A stretch of 64,000 nt of DNA from Deltaproteobacteria bacterium (GTDB lineage Bacteria > Myxococcota_A > Polyangia > Polyangiales > Ga0077539), in the NCBI GenBank assembly GCA_016218725.1, contig JACRDB010000010.1:1-64000 (forward strand), written 5' to 3'. A program made the position numbers and the translations under genes. Positions within the stretch are counted from its first letter, which is position 1. The number at the start of each line of letters is the position of its first letter. Below, piece after piece: positions 33,019 to 42,226 of this stretch. The notes beneath the pieces were generated by a model that had not been told where the DNA came from, did no database searches, and saw only the letters and a list, made by a program, of their open reading frames with translations.

Positions 33019-33195
33019 ATGAAGAAGAACACGCGCTCGCTGATCAAGAACACCGAAGGTCTTTCCACCGTGGAGTACGTGATCATCCTGATCCTGATCG
33101 CGGTGGTGGGCATTACGGCGTGGCGCCAGTTCGGCAACGCGGTGGTGACCAAGATCACCTCCAGCACCGGCCAGGTGTCCGGCCTCGGGCCGTGA
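33019..33195 (+). CDS. Second Flp-type pilin, 58 aa
   Basis: ATG 33019 with GGAGG 4-5 nt upstream; TGA ends at 33195. The product begins MKKNTRSLIKNTEG and continues LSTVEYVIILILIAVVG, giving Gly at -1 and Glu at +5 again, and ends in a Ser/Thr/Gly-rich tail (ITSSTGQVSGLGP). It resembles classical Flp more than the first pilin does, and the two share little beyond the cleavage region. One may be the major subunit and the other minor or tip-located. A GC-rich hairpin potential just after it (33210-33243) could limit read-through into the peptidase gene. Confidence 0.85.
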   Translation: MKKNTRSLIKNTEGLSTVEYVIILILIAVVGITAWRQFGNAVVTKITSSTGQVSGLGP

Positions 33196-33327
33196 CGTAG
33201 CGCCGGGGTGGTGGCGCCGCCGGGCTCTTCTGGCGGTGCTCCCTCCGGGTTGTCCGGGATGGTCGCATGAACGGCGTGCGCCGCGGGCCTGCGGGACCGC
33301 GGCGTCGTCATTTCTGGAGGAGCTGTC

Positions 33328-33876
33328 GTGTTGTTCGGGACCTTCGTGCCGCTACCGTGTGTGATCCTCGCCGTGGTGGCCGCGGCCATCGGGGCGTACA
33401 CGGACTTCCGGCGGGGGCACATCCCGAACTGGCTCACCTTCGGGGCCCTGGGCCTGGGGGTGGTGCTCCAGGCGGCGTTCAGCGAGAGCCATGCCCAAGG
33501 CGCGCTGGCGGCGCTCCTCGGGGCGTTCCTCTGCGCGATCTTCCCGTGGGTGCTCTTCAAGCGGGACGCCATGGGCGGCGGGGACGTCAAGCTCTTCGCG
33601 GCCCTCGGGGCGCTCCTCGGGGCGTACCACGGCATCGAGGCGCAGTTCCTGGCCTGCTGCGCGGCGACGGTCTTCGCCCTGGCGCGGCTGGCCTGGTACG
33701 GCAGGCTCCTGTCGGTGATGTCCAACGCGCTCTTCCTGGGCCTGAACCCGCTCCTGCCCCGGCGCTGGAAGCGGGACATCGCGCCGGACCTGTTGACCAA
33801 GATCCGGTTCGGCGGCGGGATCCTCGCGGGGACCGCCATCGCCGCGCTCTACACCCTCCCCTTCAGCTACCTCTGA
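33328..33876 (+). CDS. Prepilin peptidase, CpaA/TadV family
   Basis: 182 aa, GTG start with GGAGGAG at 33316-33322. An A24-type aspartyl protease of the inner membrane: first catalytic Asp in YTDFRRGHIPNWLTF, second in MGGGDVKLF (GxGD motif). About five or six hydrophobic helices and no N-methylation domain, as expected for the small Tad peptidases. It should cleave both upstream Flp prepilins and the TadE-like pseudopilins. Confidence 0.92.
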   Translation: MLFGTFVPLPCVILAVVAAAIGAYTDFRRGHIPNWLTFGALGLGVVLQAAFSESHAQGALAALLGAFLCAIFPWVLFKRDAMGGGDVKLFAALGALLGAYHGIEAQFLACCAATVFALARLAWYGRLLSVMSNALFLGLNPLLPRRWKRDIAPDLLTKIRFGGGILAGTAIAALYTLPFSYL

Positions 33877-33884
33877 GGCACCTC

Positions 33885-34877
33885 ATGGCACCGCGCAACA
33901 CCCGGCCGACCGCTCGCTCCCTCGTGAGGGACACCTCCGGGGCCGTCTATGTCGAGTTCCTGGTGGCGTTCATGCCCTTCTTCATCATGGTGCTCGGGAT
34001 GATGCAGGAGGCGCTCTTGTACAGCGCCCACCTGGTGGTCCAGCACGCGGCCACCACCGCCGCCCGGAGCGCCATGGTGGTGATGCCCGACTGCGAGTAC
34101 CGCTACGGCGGCGCCGCCCAGCACGACGCCAACGGCGGCGGCCGCGGGGACGACCCGGTGAGCGCGCTCACGGGCTTCCTGGGCGGCGGCGGGGGCGGGG
34201 CCTTCGGGCTCGGGGGCGGCTCCAGCGACCTGTACCCCTCCGGGGGCGCGCGGCTGGACGCGATCCGCTTCGGGGCCTCGGTGCCGCTCCTGGCCACCTC
34301 TCCCTCCCTGGACGAGCTCCTCGGGGACCGGGACCCCCGGAGGAACAGCGTGCAGAACGCCATCGGCGGGACGAGCTCGCAGCTCGCGCGGCTGGCCTTC
34401 GGGGCCGTGGCGTACAACAACGCCGCGATGAGCGTGACCTTCCCGCGGGTGCCGCGCGCCAACGGCGGGCTCCAGACGCGGCTCACGCCCCGGGGGCAGC
34501 TCACGGCGCGGGTGACGTACCTATACCACTGCGGCGTGCCCATCGTGAGCGCGATGGCGTGCGACAACGCCGCGCAGCTCTACTCCGGGGTGCCCATCCG
34601 GCAGATCGAGGAGAGCACGCGGATCCTGTCCGGCGGGCGCTGGACCGTGGTGGAGGCGGCGAGCATCGCCCGGCGGGTGGAGGCGGCGCGCTCGCGGCTG
34701 GCCATCGCCCGGCCCGCGCTCCTCGACGAGATGCGCGGCGCGCGCTCCGGGAGCGCGGGGAGCGCGGTCCTGCTGGTGGCCACCGGCGGGAACTTCTCGG
34801 TGCTGCGCGCCGACGCGACGATGCCCAACCAGGGCCTCACCCGGACCATCGCGAGCCCCTGCTTCAACGACCGCTGA
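33885..34877 (+). CDS. TadE-like pseudopilin with long extracytoplasmic region
   Basis: 330 aa from ATG 33885, 8 nt after the peptidase stop. The N-terminus has the TadE form: basic leader, then SGAVYVEFLVAFMPFFIMV with a cleavable Gly and Glu at +5. The helix is followed by HAATTAARSAMVV, also typical of TadE. It carries ~270 further residues, including a Gly-rich segment (GGGGGGAFGLGGG). TadE/TadF proteins are minor pilins required for Flp fibre assembly. Confidence 0.8.
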   Translation: MAPRNTRPTARSLVRDTSGAVYVEFLVAFMPFFIMVLGMMQEALLYSAHLVVQHAATTAARSAMVVMPDCEYRYGGAAQHDANGGGRGDDPVSALTGFLGGGGGGAFGLGGGSSDLYPSGGARLDAIRFGASVPLLATSPSLDELLGDRDPRRNSVQNAIGGTSSQLARLAFGAVAYNNAAMSVTFPRVPRANGGLQTRLTPRGQLTARVTYLYHCGVPIVSAMACDNAAQLYSGVPIRQIEESTRILSGGRWTVVEAASIARRVEAARSRLAIARPALLDEMRGARSGSAGSAVLLVATGGNFSVLRADATMPNQGLTRTIASPCFNDR

Positions 34878-34888
34878 GGAACACCACC

Positions 34889-35386
34889 ATGAGCCCGAGC
34901 GCCAAGCCCCGAAAGCCCCGACGGCGCGCCTCCCGCGGCGCGGCGTACACCGAGACGGTGGTGATGCTGCCGTTCTTCGTCGCGGTGTGGTCGTGCATGA
35001 TGTACGTCCACCGCGCGTACAGCACCAAGGTGTTCGTGATGGCGGAGAACCGCAACTGCGTGATGTCCTACGCGTACGAGGCCTGCCGCACGCCGCCTCC
35101 GGGCTGCGGCGGGGTCACCCGCGGCACGGGCAGCGACTCCGGCGGCGGCCCTGGCGAGCTGGACGGGTTCATCCGGGGCCTGGGGAGCGTGGGCTCCACG
35201 CTCTTCGGGTCGATCTTCGGCCAGAACGCCAACATGCGCTCCACGCGCACGGTCTCGCGCCCGCGGCTCCTTGGGGGCGGCAGCCAGACGGTGCTCGCGG
35301 GCAACACGATGATGTGCAACACCGAGCGCCGCGAGCCCGAGGACGTGGCCCGGGACGCGTTCTGCAGCCTCACGCGGCTGTGCTAG
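34889..35386 (+). CDS. TadE/TadF-like minor pseudopilin
   Basis: 165 aa. The leader is very basic (KPRKPRRRASRG), followed by AAYTETVVMLPFFVAVW, again with Glu at +5 after the likely Gly cleavage site. The C-terminal half has six cysteines (for example CRTPPPGCGG and CSLTRLC), suggesting disulfides outside the cell. It begins 11 nt after the preceding TadE-like gene and is followed after 13 nt by the exported protein gene. Confidence 0.78.
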   Translation: MSPSAKPRKPRRRASRGAAYTETVVMLPFFVAVWSCMMYVHRAYSTKVFVMAENRNCVMSYAYEACRTPPPGCGGVTRGTGSDSGGGPGELDGFIRGLGSVGSTLFGSIFGQNANMRSTRTVSRPRLLGGGSQTVLAGNTMMCNTERREPEDVARDAFCSLTRLC

Positions 35387-35399
35387 AGGGAGGCGCGCG

Positions 35400-36368
35400 A
35401 TGATCCGGCGATTCCGTCACCTTCCGCACACGCTCCGGCTGGGGGCCTTCGTGCTCACGGCGGGCCTGGTGGGCACGCTGCTGTCAGCCCGCAAGGCCCG
35501 CGCGGACATGCACGAGGGCATGCGCCAGCTCGCCCGGCAGCTCATGCCGTACGCCCAGGAGGGCGTGATGGAGAGCCCCCGCCGGGTGCAGCTCAACGGC
35601 GAGTCGCTCTACCTCGCCATGGGCACCACGCAGTCCTCGCCGGAGACGGTGCTGGACTACTACGAGCGCTTCTGCAACGAGCGCGCGGGGCGCCTCACGG
35701 AGCAGCTCCGCGAGGGGGCCCAGGCCGCGGGGGCCGGGGACGCGCTGCACCAGGCTGCGTTCAACCAGCTCTGGAACGCGCCGGGGCGGCGCAGCGGCGC
35801 GGTGGAGACCGTGCGCGACCAGGACGCCGACGGCGGCTACGTGGCCTGCCTGGACGTGGGCCCCGGGCGGCTCCCCGGGCCGGAGCTGGTGCGCAGGATC
35901 GAGCGCATGACCACCACCGGGGACCTCTCGGAGCTCGGCCACATGCGCTACGCGTACGTGACCCGAGGCACCACCGGCACGCGGATCCTCACGGTGGCCA
36001 CGGAGGGGCGCTTCAACCTCTTCCGGATGTTCCCGCAGCAGGGGGACGCCCCCGGCGAGGACCTCCCGGGGCTCCCGCGGTACCCGGGCATGACCCGGAG
36101 GCTCTCGGCGCGCGAGGTGGGCTTCGACTACGGGCTCGGGATGTACGCCGTGCGCCGCGGCCGGGACGAGGTCCGGGGCTGGTACCGCAGCACGCTCCTC
36201 GCCCAGGGCTGGACCGCGCTGGACCTCCCGCGGGACCGCCGGCTCTCGCCGGAGCTCGAGCGCCACCGGGGCGAGATGCTCACGGTCACCCGCGGCGACG
36301 CCACGCTGCTCCTGGTCTTCGACGAGCGCGAGGGCACCACCACCATGATGTCCCTGGCGGGGCTCTAG
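35400..36368 (+). CDS. Exported protein of unknown function, end of Tad cluster
   Basis: 322 aa. The N-terminus is a signal peptide or membrane anchor (LRLGAFVLTAGLVGTLLSA, then RKARADM with an ARA-like cleavage site). The mature part contains two related blocks, each pairing a DYYxRF or WYRSTL helix with a beta segment; a duplication is possible. The phrase SPETVLDYYERFC recalls small periplasmic proteins found beside Tad genes, but I cannot name a family. Tight spacing suggests co-transcription with the pilin genes. Confidence 0.7.
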   Translation: MIRRFRHLPHTLRLGAFVLTAGLVGTLLSARKARADMHEGMRQLARQLMPYAQEGVMESPRRVQLNGESLYLAMGTTQSSPETVLDYYERFCNERAGRLTEQLREGAQAAGAGDALHQAAFNQLWNAPGRRSGAVETVRDQDADGGYVACLDVGPGRLPGPELVRRIERMTTTGDLSELGHMRYAYVTRGTTGTRILTVATEGRFNLFRMFPQQGDAPGEDLPGLPRYPGMTRRLSAREVGFDYGLGMYAVRRGRDEVRGWYRSTLLAQGWTALDLPRDRRLSPELERHRGEMLTVTRGDATLLLVFDEREGTTTMMSLAGL

Positions 36369-36389
36369 GCCCCCACCAGTTCCGCCGGG

Positions 36390-37466
36390 CTACTTCTTCG
36401 AGTACTTCCCCGGCGAGCTCTGGACCACGATGTCCTTGGAGTACTGCTGGAGGAGCTGCGCGCGCTGCGCCGGGGACGCGTCCGCCAGCTCCTGCGCCAT
36501 GACCTGCGAGCGCGCCTGACCGTAGGTCTGCTCGGCCACCCGCACCAGGCGCTCGGCGGTCACGTCCAGCTTCACCAGCTCCACCCAGTGCCCGCAGGAC
36601 AGGAGCATCGAGCCCCCGTTGGGGTAGGTGATCCTCGCGTGACCCGCCGCGCCGCGGTGCGACCCGACCACGCACACCCGCCCGCCCTGGAGCGCGCTCT
36701 CATAACGCTCCAGGGCGCTCTGACCCTCGAAGGAGGTCACCACCGTGAGGACCTTCACCTGGTAGGGGGCGCCCCTCGCGGCCTCGGCGTCCAGCGTGTA
36801 GGCCACGGTGCCGCCCATCGCCTGCACCGAGGCCTGACCGCCCTCGCAGAGGTCCCCCACCCGCTCCAGCTGCGCGGAGCCGCAGCCCTGGAGCGCCGCC
36901 GCGTCGAAGCGCAGCTCGAAGCGCGCGCCGAACTCGCCGAGCTTCACCAGCGGGCAGGGGCCCAGAAACCCCGCGGCCGCCCTCTTCTTCCACACGCCGA
37001 GCAGCGCCTTCAGGCTGAAGTCCGAGAACATCAGCGTGTGGCCCCGCGCCAGGAGCACCTCCACCGCCCGGAGGACCAGCGCCGTGTCGCGGAAGCCCGC
37101 GTCGGTGCACTCGCTGCAACACTCCCAGTTGAACACCACGCTGTCCACGTCCACCGACGCGAGCTCGGCGTAGAGCGCCGCGAAGGGGTCCTCCGCCTCC
37201 CCCTCCCCCGGGGCCGCCCCCTCGCGCTGCAGGCGCTCCAGGAGCGGCGCGAGGGAGGTCGTGCCGCACGACCAGACGCTCACGCGCCCCTCCGGCGACT
37301 CCTGAGGGTACTCCCGGAAGAGCGGGTCGAAGCTCGACCCGTCGTGCACCGTCACCACCACCGCCACCAGCGGCTCAGACCCGGTCGCCCTGGTCGGGAA
37401 GCGCACCCGCTGGAGGTCCGAGGCGATCGGGATCCGTGGCGCGTTGGGTCCCTGTTGGTAGATCAT
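36390..37466 (-). CDS. Conserved-looking cytoplasmic protein of unknown function
   Basis: 358 aa from ATG 37466; a longer frame to 37511 runs into the AT-rich promoter island. There is no signal peptide or membrane helix. A central segment has a cluster of cysteines (FNWECCSECTDAGFRD), followed by the strand-helix text LLARGHTLMFSDFSLKALL, reminiscent of a Rossmann-like or vWA-like fold without a metal motif. Later parts read as alternating strands (RVCVVGSHRGAAGHARITYP). The C-terminus is lysine-rich. It is convergent with the Tad genes and divergent from the MATE exporter. Confidence 0.7.
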   Translation of the reverse strand: MIYQQGPNAPRIPIASDLQRVRFPTRATGSEPLVAVVVTVHDGSSFDPLFREYPQESPEGRVSVWSCGTTSLAPLLERLQREGAAPGEGEAEDPFAALYAELASVDVDSVVFNWECCSECTDAGFRDTALVLRAVEVLLARGHTLMFSDFSLKALLGVWKKRAAAGFLGPCPLVKLGEFGARFELRFDAAALQGCGSAQLERVGDLCEGGQASVQAMGGTVAYTLDAEAARGAPYQVKVLTVVTSFEGQSALERYESALQGGRVCVVGSHRGAAGHARITYPNGGSMLLSCGHWVELVKLDVTAERLVRVAEQTYGQARSQVMAQELADASPAQRAQLLQQYSKDIVVQSSPGKYSKK

Positions 37467-37487
37467 CGCGGGAGTTCTAGCACGCCA

Positions 37488-37530
37488 CGCCCAGAGGATA
37501 TATACATCCATACGTATATACGCATAGAAT
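37488..37530. promoter_or_regulatory. AT-rich promoter island with nested palindromes
   Basis: In a very GC-rich window, this stretch between the unknown gene (minus) and the MATE gene (plus) is strikingly AT-rich. It has TATATAC at 37499-37505 and its inverse GTATATA at 37514-37520, plus the short palindromes TACGTA and GTATATAC. It likely supplies -10 elements and an operator for one or both divergent genes. Confidence 0.45.
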
Positions 37531-37613
37531 GATTCTTCGTTCCTGGTTGCGGTGGGGTGGTGCCCGCTTCGGGTGGCGCGGGGGACCCTGATCGGTCACC
37601 CTCCGCGGTCCCC

Positions 37614-38966
37614 ATGGAGCCCGCGGCCGAGTCCTGGCGCTACCCACCGCTCCGGGCGCTCCTCGCGCTGGCCTGGCCGGTGGTGCTCGCCCGCGCGGCG
37701 CAGAGCGTGGTGGGCTTCGCCGACGCGGCGCTGGTGGCGCCCCTCGGGCCCGACGCGCTGGCGGCCACGGCCAACGGGAGCATGAACGCCCTGGCGGTGT
37801 TCATGCTCCCGACGGGGATTGTCTTCATCGTCCAGAGCTTCTCGGCGCAGTTCTTTGGCGCCGGGGACACGGCCTCGCTCCGGCGCTACGCCTGGTATGG
37901 GCTCCTGGTGGCGCTCCTCGCGGAGCTGGCGGCCCTCGCGGCGATCCCGCTGGTGCCCTGGGTGCTCGCGCGCTCGGACTACACGCCGGAGGTGCAGTCT
38001 CTCATGGCGGGCTTTTTGGTCGTGCGCCTCGCGGGCGTCGGCGCGGCGGTGGGCACCGAGGCCCTCGGGAACTGGTTCGCCGGGCAGAACAACACCCACG
38101 TCGCGCTGGTGGCGAGCCTGGTGGTGATGGCGCTCAACGTGCCCCTCGCGTGGGCGCTGATCCACGGCGGCCTCGGGCTCCCGGCGCTGGGCGTCCAGGG
38201 CGCCGCCCTGGCCTCCACCCTGGCCACCTGGGCGGGCTTCCTGGTGGCCGCCCTGGCCTTCGCCAGGGCCCCGAGGGCCCTCCCCACGGGGCGGCTCAGG
38301 CTCCAGGAGCTCCTGCGCTTCGTGCGCTACGGGCTGCCCAACGGGCTCAACTGGTTCGTCGAGTTCGCGGCGTTCCTGGTCTTCGTGGACGTGGTCTTCG
38401 CGCGCCTCGGGACGCCCGCCCTGGCCGCGCTGATGGCGGTGCTCCAGCTCAACTCCCTGGCCTTCATGCCGGCCTTCGGCGTGGCGAGCGCCGGGGCCAT
38501 CCAGGTGGGCAACGCCCTCGGCGCGGGCGCCCCGGACGCGGTCCCCGCGCTGGTGCGCCGCACCACGCTCGTGGCCGTCGCGTGGATGGTGCTGGTGGGG
38601 GTGGGCTACGGCGCGGCGCCCTCGGCCCTCCTGGCGCTCTTCGCCAAGGGTGATGGCGCCCTGGAGCTGGCCACGGTGGGCGTGAGGCTCCTCTGGGTGA
38701 GCATCGCGTGGCAGCTCTCCGACGCGCTCTCGGTGGTGCTCTCGGAGGCCCTGCGCGCCGCCGGGGACACGGCCTGGCCCATGGCCGCGAGGATCGCCCT
38801 CTCGTGGGTGTTCTTCGTCCCCGCGGCGTGGTGGACGGCGCGGGCGGGCGGCGGACCCGTGGCGGTGCTCCTCTGGGTGGTGGTGTACATCACCCTCCTG
38901 GCGGGGCTCCTCTACGCGCGCTTCCGCCGCGGGGCCTGGCGCACCATGGACCTCCGCGGGGCGTGA
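37614..38966 (+). CDS. MATE-family multidrug/metabolite exporter
   Basis: 450 aa from ATG 37614; an upstream GTG at 37557 would add 19 non-homologous residues. Twelve hydrophobic segments and the usual MATE phrases are visible: ALAWPVVLARAAQSVVGFADA at the N-terminus, an N-rich loop NWFAGQNN, and a second-half copy GLPNGLNWFVEF. MATE proteins export cationic or other small molecules in exchange for H+ or Na+. No regulator is adjacent. Confidence 0.87.
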   Translation: MEPAAESWRYPPLRALLALAWPVVLARAAQSVVGFADAALVAPLGPDALAATANGSMNALAVFMLPTGIVFIVQSFSAQFFGAGDTASLRRYAWYGLLVALLAELAALAAIPLVPWVLARSDYTPEVQSLMAGFLVVRLAGVGAAVGTEALGNWFAGQNNTHVALVASLVVMALNVPLAWALIHGGLGLPALGVQGAALASTLATWAGFLVAALAFARAPRALPTGRLRLQELLRFVRYGLPNGLNWFVEFAAFLVFVDVVFARLGTPALAALMAVLQLNSLAFMPAFGVASAGAIQVGNALGAGAPDAVPALVRRTTLVAVAWMVLVGVGYGAAPSALLALFAKGDGALELATVGVRLLWVSIAWQLSDALSVVLSEALRAAGDTAWPMAARIALSWVFFVPAAWWTARAGGGPVAVLLWVVVYITLLAGLLYARFRRGAWRTMDLRGA

Positions 38967-38975
38967 AGGGAAGCG

Positions 38976-40484
38976 CTACTCCTTCGGAGTCCAGCGCAGC
39001 ACGGGCTTGCGCGCCGCCCGGGCTTCATCGAGCCGCCGCAGGCGTGTGTTGAACGGCGCCCCGTGGGCCCTGGCGGGGTCCTCGCGCAGCTCCTTCACGA
39101 CACCCTTCACGGTCTCCACGAAGTCATCGAGCGTCTGCCGGGTCTCGGTCTCCGTGGGCTCCACCATCAGGGCGCCCGGCACCACCAGCGGGAAGTACAC
39201 CGTGGGCGCGTGGAAGCCGTGGTCCAACAGCCTCTTGGCCAGGTCCATGGTCACGGTCTTGCTGCCGAGCTCCTTGCACAGGTCCCGGTCGGTGAACACC
39301 ACCTCGTGCATGCACACCCCGGGGTAGGCCACCTGGAGCGTGTCCCCGAGCCTCGCCCGGAGGTAGTTGGCGTTGAGCACCGCCGCCTCCGCCGCCGCCC
39401 GGAGCCCGTCATGGCCCATCTCCGTGATGTAGGCAAAGGCCCGCAGCATCATCCCCCAGTTGCCGTAGAAGCTCCGAAGGCGCCCCACGGTCTGCGGACG
39501 ATCATGGTCCAGGGTGTAGGTGATTGTCCCACCTTCACCCACCTCCTTGACCACGGGCGAAGGCCGGAAGGGCTCCAGGAAGCGTTTGAAGCCCACCGGA
39601 CCGCTGCCGGGGCCGCCGCCGCCGTGGGGGGTGGTGAAGGTCTTGTGCAGGTTGAACTGCATGACATCGATGCCGAGGTCCCCGGGGCGGGCGCGGCCGA
39701 GGAGGGCGTTGAGGTTGGCGCCGTCGCCGTACACGAGCCCACCGGCGTCATGGACGATCTTCGAGAGCTGGAGGATATGGGTCTCGAAGAGGCCGAGGGT
39801 GTTGGGGTTGGTGAGCATGATGGCGGCGACGTCGCCCGTGTGCTTCTCGCACAGTCGCGCCACGGTCTCGGGCTCCACGACCCCGTCGGGGCCCGAGGGG
39901 AAGGCCACGGCGTCCAGGCCATTGAGGGCGCAGGAGGCGGGGTTGGTGCCGTGGGCCGAGTCAGGGATGAGCACCTTGCGGGGTGAGCGGCCCTGGGAGC
40001 GGAAGAACGCCCGGAGCATCATGAGGCCGGTGAGCTCGCCCTGGGCGCCCGCGGCGGGGTGCAGGGACACGCCGTCCATGCCGCAGATTTCCGCGAGCTG
40101 GCGCTCCAGCCGGAGCATGAGCTCCAGGGCGCCCTGCATGTGATCCTCGGGGGTGTAGGGGTGGAGCCGGGAGAAGCCCGGCAGGCGCGCGGCCCACTCG
40201 TTGACCCGGGGGTTGTACTTCATGGTGCACGACCCCAGCGGGTAGAACGCGGTGTCAATGCCGAAGTTCTTCTGCGACAGCCGGGTGTAGTGCCGCACCA
40301 CCTCGGGCTCGCTCACCTCGGGCAGCCGCGCGGGGGTTCGGCGGGCGAGCGCGCCGAAGACGTCCGCGGGCTCCACCGCCGGCACGTCCAGCGGCGGCAG
40401 GGACAGGCCCGTGCGCCCGGGGGCGCCCCGCTCGAAGATCAACGGCTCGTCGAACTCGATCCCCTGGCTTGCATGCGACGACAT
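38976..40484 (-). CDS. gcvPB: Glycine dehydrogenase (decarboxylating) subunit 2
   Basis: 502 aa, ATG 40484 with AGGAG 5 nt upstream. This is the catalytic half of the split P-protein: SLHPAAGAQGELTGL, DSAHGTNPASC, and the PLP-binding lysine in NLHKTFTTPHGGGG. The enzyme decarboxylates glycine and passes the aminomethyl group to lipoyl-GcvH. The partner genes gcvPA, gcvH and gcvT would be expected nearby but are not in the window. Together with kbl and serA it makes glycine/serine metabolism a recurring theme, although the three are not clustered. Confidence 0.92.
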   Translation of the reverse strand: MSSHASQGIEFDEPLIFERGAPGRTGLSLPPLDVPAVEPADVFGALARRTPARLPEVSEPEVVRHYTRLSQKNFGIDTAFYPLGSCTMKYNPRVNEWAARLPGFSRLHPYTPEDHMQGALELMLRLERQLAEICGMDGVSLHPAAGAQGELTGLMMLRAFFRSQGRSPRKVLIPDSAHGTNPASCALNGLDAVAFPSGPDGVVEPETVARLCEKHTGDVAAIMLTNPNTLGLFETHILQLSKIVHDAGGLVYGDGANLNALLGRARPGDLGIDVMQFNLHKTFTTPHGGGGPGSGPVGFKRFLEPFRPSPVVKEVGEGGTITYTLDHDRPQTVGRLRSFYGNWGMMLRAFAYITEMGHDGLRAAAEAAVLNANYLRARLGDTLQVAYPGVCMHEVVFTDRDLCKELGSKTVTMDLAKRLLDHGFHAPTVYFPLVVPGALMVEPTETETRQTLDDFVETVKGVVKELREDPARAHGAPFNTRLRRLDEARAARKPVLRWTPKE

Positions 40485-40541
40485 ACGTTCTCCTGGTGGC
40501 GCCCGAGCGCATAGCACAAGGGAGCCACGAGGCGGAAGAGC

Positions 40542-42161
40542 TCAAACGCGTGGCGGCAACCCGCCGACCGCGGCGGACCCAGTGGGACCTGGCGCGGCGA
40601 GGCCCGCTTCTCTCAGCACGGCCACGGGCAAGGGGAGGCGACCGAGCGCACGGGGCTCGACCTTGAGCGCCCCGCCCCCGTAGGACTTGCCCACCCGCGC
40701 GAGGTTGGCGACCGTACGAGGATCGCGGAGCACCCCCCAGAGAGCCTCTACACAGACTCCCTCGCGAGGTTGAACGCAGAGGAAGCCCGTCAGGGGCACC
40801 ACCCCCGCGAGGTTCCTCACGAAGCGAGCTGACCTGCGGCCCAGGTATGCAAAGAGAAACGCAGGTGGGACCCGGGTCTCCATCTTGTACCAGGGACGCC
40901 GCATGCCGATGAGTGGACGCGCCGGTAGCCCTCGACGCACGCCCTCGCGGAGCAGGACCTGCACTGCCTGGGGAAACGCGCCCGCGGGACGTCCATCTGG
41001 CGAAAAAAGGTAGGTCGGGCGGCCAGCCGCGTCCAGGGCCTCGAGGGTCGCGCGATCGACCACGTCGGCGCCACCAAGCAGGTCCCTCGTACGGCCGAGC
41101 GCTCGCACCAGAAATCTACCAGGGATGCCATGGTCGCGGACCTGCGCGCTGGTCAAGAAGAAGAACTCGTTGTCTCCCGTGGCGATTCCGCGCAGAACCT
41201 GTGCGTACTCATCCAACACGGGTCCCCCACCCTCACCCACTTGAGGCGTACGCGAGAGGCCCGTCGAGAGACCCTCCGTCACCTGGCGGCGACGTACCTC
41301 GATCGCTCCTGAATCGGCGGAGAAATCACTCCGCACCCAGGCGGTCAAGGCGCCTGGATCGGCCGTGAGACAACGGGCCCAGGAGAAGGTCTCGGAGGGA
41401 GGTGATCGCTGTATCAGGAAGATCACGGCGTTGGTGTCCACCCCTGGGAAGGGAGTCGCCTCAGGGGCAAAGGTAACGACCGCATCAAGACGGAAATTCC
41501 TCGTGATCCACTTCCAGAGAGTGGCGGCGAAGACTCCCTCGGCGGTGTCCGCTGGCATGATGAAGGCGAGGCGCCCAGAGGGTGAAAGCCTCGCCAAGGC
41601 ATGGAGCAGGAAGTACACATGATACCCAGCCCGTCCGTCCAACGGAGTCCCGATGAGGCGCTGGCCGTACGCGCGCAAACAGGCCTTGACCTCCGCGGAG
41701 AGCCTGTGGTGGCGTAGGTACGGTGGGTTCGCGACGATCGCCGGGAGCGCTGGCTCCGGCGGCCCGGAGGCGCCCACGACCCGCGCGAGGAAATCCCCCA
41801 GGGCGACCCCAGCGAGGTCGGTCTCGTCCAAGCCTCTCTCCCTGGCGCTCCGCAGGACCGCGGAATCGAGCTCGGTCCCGTGGACCGGGAGGGCCCGACC
41901 GAGCGCCCTTGCCACCGCCCTGGCAGCATGGATGAAGGCCCCCTCACCGACCGCAGGGTCGAAGAGCGTTGTCGCACCTCCACTCACCACGTAATGGACC
42001 ATCGCCTCGGCGACCCAGGAGGGAGTCCAGAACTGGCCCTTGCGCCGAAGCGCCTCGCGAGGTTCGCCGGAGGGTGGGAGGTATTGATGGGGTCTTGGCC
42101 TCACGGCGCACCGGCACTCCCCGCCCTCGAACATTACAAACGGGAACGTCTTCGAGACCAT
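40542..42161 (-). CDS. Solitary DNA adenine-N6 methyltransferase (TaqI/Eco57I-like)
   Basis: 539 aa. The order of motifs fits a gamma-type N6-adenine methyltransferase: GQFWTPSWVAEAMV, SAM motif FDPAVGEGAFI, acidic strand HGTELD, GDFLARVV and catalytic NPPY (in IVANPPYLRHH). The C-terminal ~250 residues resemble a target-recognition domain (GDNEFFFLTSAQV, then KSYGGGALKVEPRALGRLPLP). No nuclease domain or neighbouring restriction gene is seen, so it is either an orphan epigenetic enzyme or a remnant of an R-M system. Base use is less GC-rich than its neighbours (the 60 bases at 41401 hold 37 G/C), pointing to acquisition by transfer. Confidence 0.87.
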   Translation of the reverse strand: MVSKTFPFVMFEGGECRCAVRPRPHQYLPPSGEPREALRRKGQFWTPSWVAEAMVHYVVSGGATTLFDPAVGEGAFIHAARAVARALGRALPVHGTELDSAVLRSARERGLDETDLAGVALGDFLARVVGASGPPEPALPAIVANPPYLRHHRLSAEVKACLRAYGQRLIGTPLDGRAGYHVYFLLHALARLSPSGRLAFIMPADTAEGVFAATLWKWITRNFRLDAVVTFAPEATPFPGVDTNAVIFLIQRSPPSETFSWARCLTADPGALTAWVRSDFSADSGAIEVRRRQVTEGLSTGLSRTPQVGEGGGPVLDEYAQVLRGIATGDNEFFFLTSAQVRDHGIPGRFLVRALGRTRDLLGGADVVDRATLEALDAAGRPTYLFSPDGRPAGAFPQAVQVLLREGVRRGLPARPLIGMRRPWYKMETRVPPAFLFAYLGRRSARFVRNLAGVVPLTGFLCVQPREGVCVEALWGVLRDPRTVANLARVGKSYGGGALKVEPRALGRLPLPVAVLREAGLAAPGPTGSAAVGGLPPRV

Positions 42162-42226
42162 GCCGCCCCGCGGCGACGGACGTCAAGAGGTGCCCCGCGG
42201 GGCCGCGCCATGGTGCCGACCGCCCC

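Noticed and set aside
42192..42203. GCCCCGCGGGGC palindrome as terminator of radC
   Set aside because: Only a 5-bp stem with a 2-nt loop is possible and there is no T-run; expected often by chance in this GC-rich DNA.
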